NCBI GenBank assembly: GCA_008933705.1 | Contig: WBUN01000042.1 | Span: 1-42,563, forward strand | Source: Hyphomicrobiaceae bacterium | Lineage (GTDB): Bacteria; Pseudomonadota; Alphaproteobacteria; Rhizobiales; Hyphomicrobiaceae | Reading direction: 5' to 3' | DNA: 42,563 bases | In this document: piece by piece, positions 40,648 to 42,563 of the stretch | Position numbering within the stretch: the stretch's first letter is position 1 | Layout: every line of letters starts with the position of its first letter | Program-made: the position numbers and the translations under genes | The notes under the pieces: generated by a model | What the model was told of the DNA's origin: nothing | Seen by the model: only the letters and a program-made list of their open reading frames with translations | Database searches by the model: none

Positions 40648-41280
40648 ATGGGTATTCAGGAACGCCGTGAGCGCGAACGGGGGGCACGACGGGCCGCTGT
40701 GCTCGATGCGGCTCGCACTCTTGTGCTCGAACGCGGATTCAATGCCACCACGACGAAAGTCATAGCTGAAAAATGCGAGCTTTCGGAAGCGGCGCTGTTC
40801 TTCTATTTCCAAAACAAGGACGAGATCTTCCTCTCCCTCCTTTTCGAGGGGATCGACTTTACCGCCGGCCTCCTGGACAAACTGCTCGAAGCCAAGCTGC
40901 AGCCGATCGTGCGCCTTCGCAAGCTGTGGGACACGTTCTCGCTGATCAATGCCGAGCACCCGGAATACGTGCACGTGTTCGGATACCTGTCGCGGCCGCA
41001 GGCAACGGCCAATATCAGCCCAGACGTCAGGGCGGACATCGCCCACAAGTCCGGTGACAACTTTCGCCGTCTGGCGCGCCTGCTGGAGGGGATCGTTCCC
41101 CCTGGCCGCACGCGCGTTGCCGCGGACCTGCTCTGGAGCACTTTCATCGGCCTCAACTCGCTGAATGATACGCGCCGGAACTTGGGGGCACCGGCGCATC
41201 CCACCAAGGGTGATCAAAAAGCCGCCTTTGAGTTGTTGTTGCGCGGTGTGGCCGCAGATATCGAGGACGGAGGCCGGTGA
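40648..41280 (+). CDS. TetR-family transcriptional regulator
   Basis: A 210-residue regulator with an N-terminal TetR helix-turn-helix (about 15-62; FNATTTKVIAEKCELSEAALFFYFQNKDEI across helices 2-4) and a helical ligand domain. It lies inside the operon between the second dehydrogenase and the alcohol dehydrogenase (overlapping start TGATG), so it probably represses its own operon and is released by an acyl-CoA intermediate. The dyad at 30629-30645 is its likely target. Confidence 0.92.
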   Translation: MGIQERRERERGARRAAVLDAARTLVLERGFNATTTKVIAEKCELSEAALFFYFQNKDEIFLSLLFEGIDFTAGLLDKLLEAKLQPIVRLRKLWDTFSLINAEHPEYVHVFGYLSRPQATANISPDVRADIAHKSGDNFRRLARLLEGIVPPGRTRVAADLLWSTFIGLNSLNDTRRNLGAPAHPTKGDQKAAFELLLRGVAADIEDGGR

Positions 41281-42323
41281 TGGCAACGATGCGAGCCGCG
41301 CGGCTGATCAGAGCGGGCGAGCCCCTGAGCATCGAAGAGATCCCGGTCCCGGTTCCGGCCGGCGATGAAGTGTTGGTGAGAGTGCGCGCCTGCGGTCTGT
41401 GTGGCACCGACATTCATCTGGCCGTGGTCGGCGATATTCCCGCAGCACGCACACCCATCACGCTGGGCCACGAGGGCGCTGGTGAAGTTGCAGCCGTCGG
41501 ACCCAGCGTGAAGAACTTCAAGGTGGGCGACCGGGTGGCGCTGCTGCCTGCCGCCTGTTGCGGGGTGTGCCGCTTCTGCCGCGTTGGCCGGGAATCACTG
41601 TGTGAGGAGTCGAGCGTCTACGGCATGATCCGCGACGGCGCGCTAGCCGAGTACATCGCGGCTCCGGCGCGATCGGTCCTACCGCTGCCGGATGCAATTC
41701 CTTTCGATATTGCGGCCATCGTGACGGACGGCGTCTCGACGCCGTTTCACGCGCTGCGCAGCCGGGGCCGTCTGGCCGCGGGCGAAACGGTGGCTGTCGT
41801 CGGCTGCGGCGGTCTCGGAACGCATGCGATCATATTGGCGCGTCTGATGGGAGCGTCATTGATTGTCGCCATAGATCCCGACGAAGCGGCGCGCAAGCGT
41901 GCCACCGAGCTGGGGGCCGACCTCGCCATCGACCCCAAGGCCGGCGACCCGGCAAAGGCGTTGAGGAATCGACTGGGTCGGCGTGGCGTCGATCTGTCGC
42001 TGGAATTCGTCGGCCATCCGGAAACGGTCGAGACGGCTGTGCGTTTGCTCGACAAGGCCGGTCGCGCGGTTGTCGCCGGTGTCGGCATGGGCAAGCCGAC
42101 CCTGCCGCCGCTCATCTCCTTTGTCGGCATGGAGCAGGCCGTGATCGCGTCTTTCGGCATGGATCGCCGCGATATCGAGGACCTGTTGGCCTTGATCGCC
42201 TCGGGCCATCTCGATCTCCACCGATCGGTGTCCGCGCGTTACCCCCTCGCGAAGGTCAATGACGCTCTCGGTCGTCTGGCCAGCAGGGACCAAGGTGTGG
42301 TGCGTCTGGTGGTCGAGCCCTGA
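41280..42323 (+). CDS. Zinc-dependent alcohol dehydrogenase (MDR family)
   Basis: A 347-residue medium-chain dehydrogenase/reductase. The catalytic zinc site is seen in CGLCGTD and GHEG; the structural zinc site is a Cys-rich loop (CCGVCRFCRVGRESLC); the NAD-binding fold has VVGCGGLGTHA. It should oxidise a hydroxyl group on a pathway intermediate to a ketone. The general layout resembles 6-hydroxycyclohexene-carbonyl-CoA dehydrogenases among others, but this is weak. ATG at 41280 (TGATG with tetR) was chosen; the GTG at 41277 is possible. Last gene of the operon. Confidence 0.92.
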   Translation: MATMRAARLIRAGEPLSIEEIPVPVPAGDEVLVRVRACGLCGTDIHLAVVGDIPAARTPITLGHEGAGEVAAVGPSVKNFKVGDRVALLPAACCGVCRFCRVGRESLCEESSVYGMIRDGALAEYIAAPARSVLPLPDAIPFDIAAIVTDGVSTPFHALRSRGRLAAGETVAVVGCGGLGTHAIILARLMGASLIVAIDPDEAARKRATELGADLAIDPKAGDPAKALRNRLGRRGVDLSLEFVGHPETVETAVRLLDKAGRAVVAGVGMGKPTLPPLISFVGMEQAVIASFGMDRRDIEDLLALIASGHLDLHRSVSARYPLAKVNDALGRLASRDQGVVRLVVEP

Positions 42324-42364
42324 GGGCAGCGGACATCGGACTCCGCAGACAAGGAGGGCAAGCA

Positions 42365-42420
42365 GAAATGCACCGAATGCGCGCCGATGGTCATCATTGG
42401 AACGCCATCGGGTGCATTTC
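42365..42420. repeat. Long inverted repeat after the catabolic operon
   Basis: GAAATGCACC (42365-42374) and GGTGCATTTC (42411-42420) are perfectly complementary, and inside them CGATGG (42385-42390) pairs with CCATCG (42405-42410). No T-run follows, so it is not a classical intrinsic terminator. It may end the operon transcript through RNA structure or be part of a repeated element. Confidence 0.5.
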
Positions 42421-42438
42421 ATGCCGGCCAACAGGTTA

Positions 42439-42563
42439 GAGCATTTTCAGTCCGACCGGAATCGTAGGGGATTCACAAACGCTGCGAACAGTGATTCTTG
42501 TGCTGTCGTCTTTCACAGCGGAGGGCGATGGCGATGGGCTGGGTTTCGGGGCAGGCTTATTCG
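42439..42563 (+). mobile_element. Left end of a possible IS630-like insertion sequence (partial)
   Basis: A TA dinucleotide (42437-42438) precedes GAGCATTTTCAGTCC, which could be an IS end, since IS630 elements insert at TA. About 90 bp further an ATG with GGAGG upstream begins a transposase-like frame. The right end lies outside the window, so the call is tentative. Confidence 0.4.
42528..42563 (+). CDS. Possible IS630-family transposase (first 12 codons only)
   Basis: GGAGG lies about 3 nt before the ATG at 42528. The visible start MAMGWVSGQAYS resembles IS630-type transposases, whose N-termini often read G-x-x-Y-S followed by QDLR. Only 12 residues are present, so this rests on a weak pattern and on the possible IS end upstream. 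Confidence 0.35.
   Translation, partial: MAMGWVSGQAYS

Noticed and set aside
42365-42420. Rho-independent terminator after the alcohol dehydrogenase
   Set aside because: The stem is interrupted and no T-run follows on either strand.
1-42563. CRISPR arrays, tRNA or rRNA genes
   Set aside because: No regularly spaced direct repeats and no tRNA- or rRNA-like sequence were noticed by eye. tRNAscan and CRISPR finders were not run.

Overview
The window is high-GC DNA from a proteobacterium, most likely an alphaproteobacterium of the Hyphomicrobiales type. The evidence is the mer operon order merT-merP-merF-merA, a FixJ-type response regulator beside a MASE1-type kinase, and an Mrp-like antiporter cluster. 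No rRNA, tRNA or CRISPR array was seen. Genes are tightly packed in operons with many ATGA and TGATG overlaps. All assignments come from reading the sequence; no database search was run.

Region 1 (1-7369) is a heavy-metal island. A leftward operon (3712 to beyond 1) encodes three small HMA metal-binding proteins, two CcdA-like membrane proteins and a P1B-type ATPase that runs off the left edge and has YPC where CPC is usual. A divergent MerR-family regulator (3967-4365) sits beside a 24-bp dyad operator. Next is a complete narrow-spectrum mercury operon: merR leftward, then merT, merP, merF and merA rightward, with an operator-promoter at 4896-4926.

Region 2 (7307-15440, leftward) is a multi-subunit cation/proton antiporter operon related to Mrp/Mnh and to the membrane arm of complex I. 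It has E, F, G, DUF4040/MnhB-like, B and C subunits, three different D/NuoN-like antiporter subunits and two small unknown membrane proteins, but no full-length MrpA. Its first gene is a degenerate receiver domain. Beside it lie a universal stress protein gene (leftward) and a MASE1 histidine kinase plus FixJ-type regulator (rightward).

Region 3 (18435-23441) holds unlinked genes: a Ca2+/Na+-type exchanger, a large membrane-anchored DUF2235 hydrolase-like protein and a transglutaminase-like protein, separated by gene-poor stretches of 340-460 bp.

Region 4 (23879-42323) is two divergent catabolic operons for CoA-bound acids, facing each other across 30289-30685. The leftward operon encodes an APH-type phosphotransferase, an ACAD10/11-like acyl-CoA dehydrogenase, an acyl-CoA synthetase, a GntR regulator, a nitroreductase and an SDR. 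The kinase plus dehydrogenase pair resembles the 4-hydroxyacid (ACAD10/11, LvaA/LvaC) route. The rightward 14-gene operon encodes two acyl-CoA dehydrogenases, two thiolase-like proteins lacking the nucleophilic Cys, two DUF35 zinc-ribbon/OB partners, three crotonases with progressively fewer catalytic glutamates, a BKACE enzyme, an amidohydrolase lacking its HxH motif, a hotdog thioesterase, a TetR regulator and a zinc alcohol dehydrogenase. The intergenic region carries a FadR-type dyad and a second dyad suited to the TetR protein. Together they look like an uncharacterised degradation pathway.

The right edge (42439-42563) appears to be the start of an IS630-like insertion sequence.
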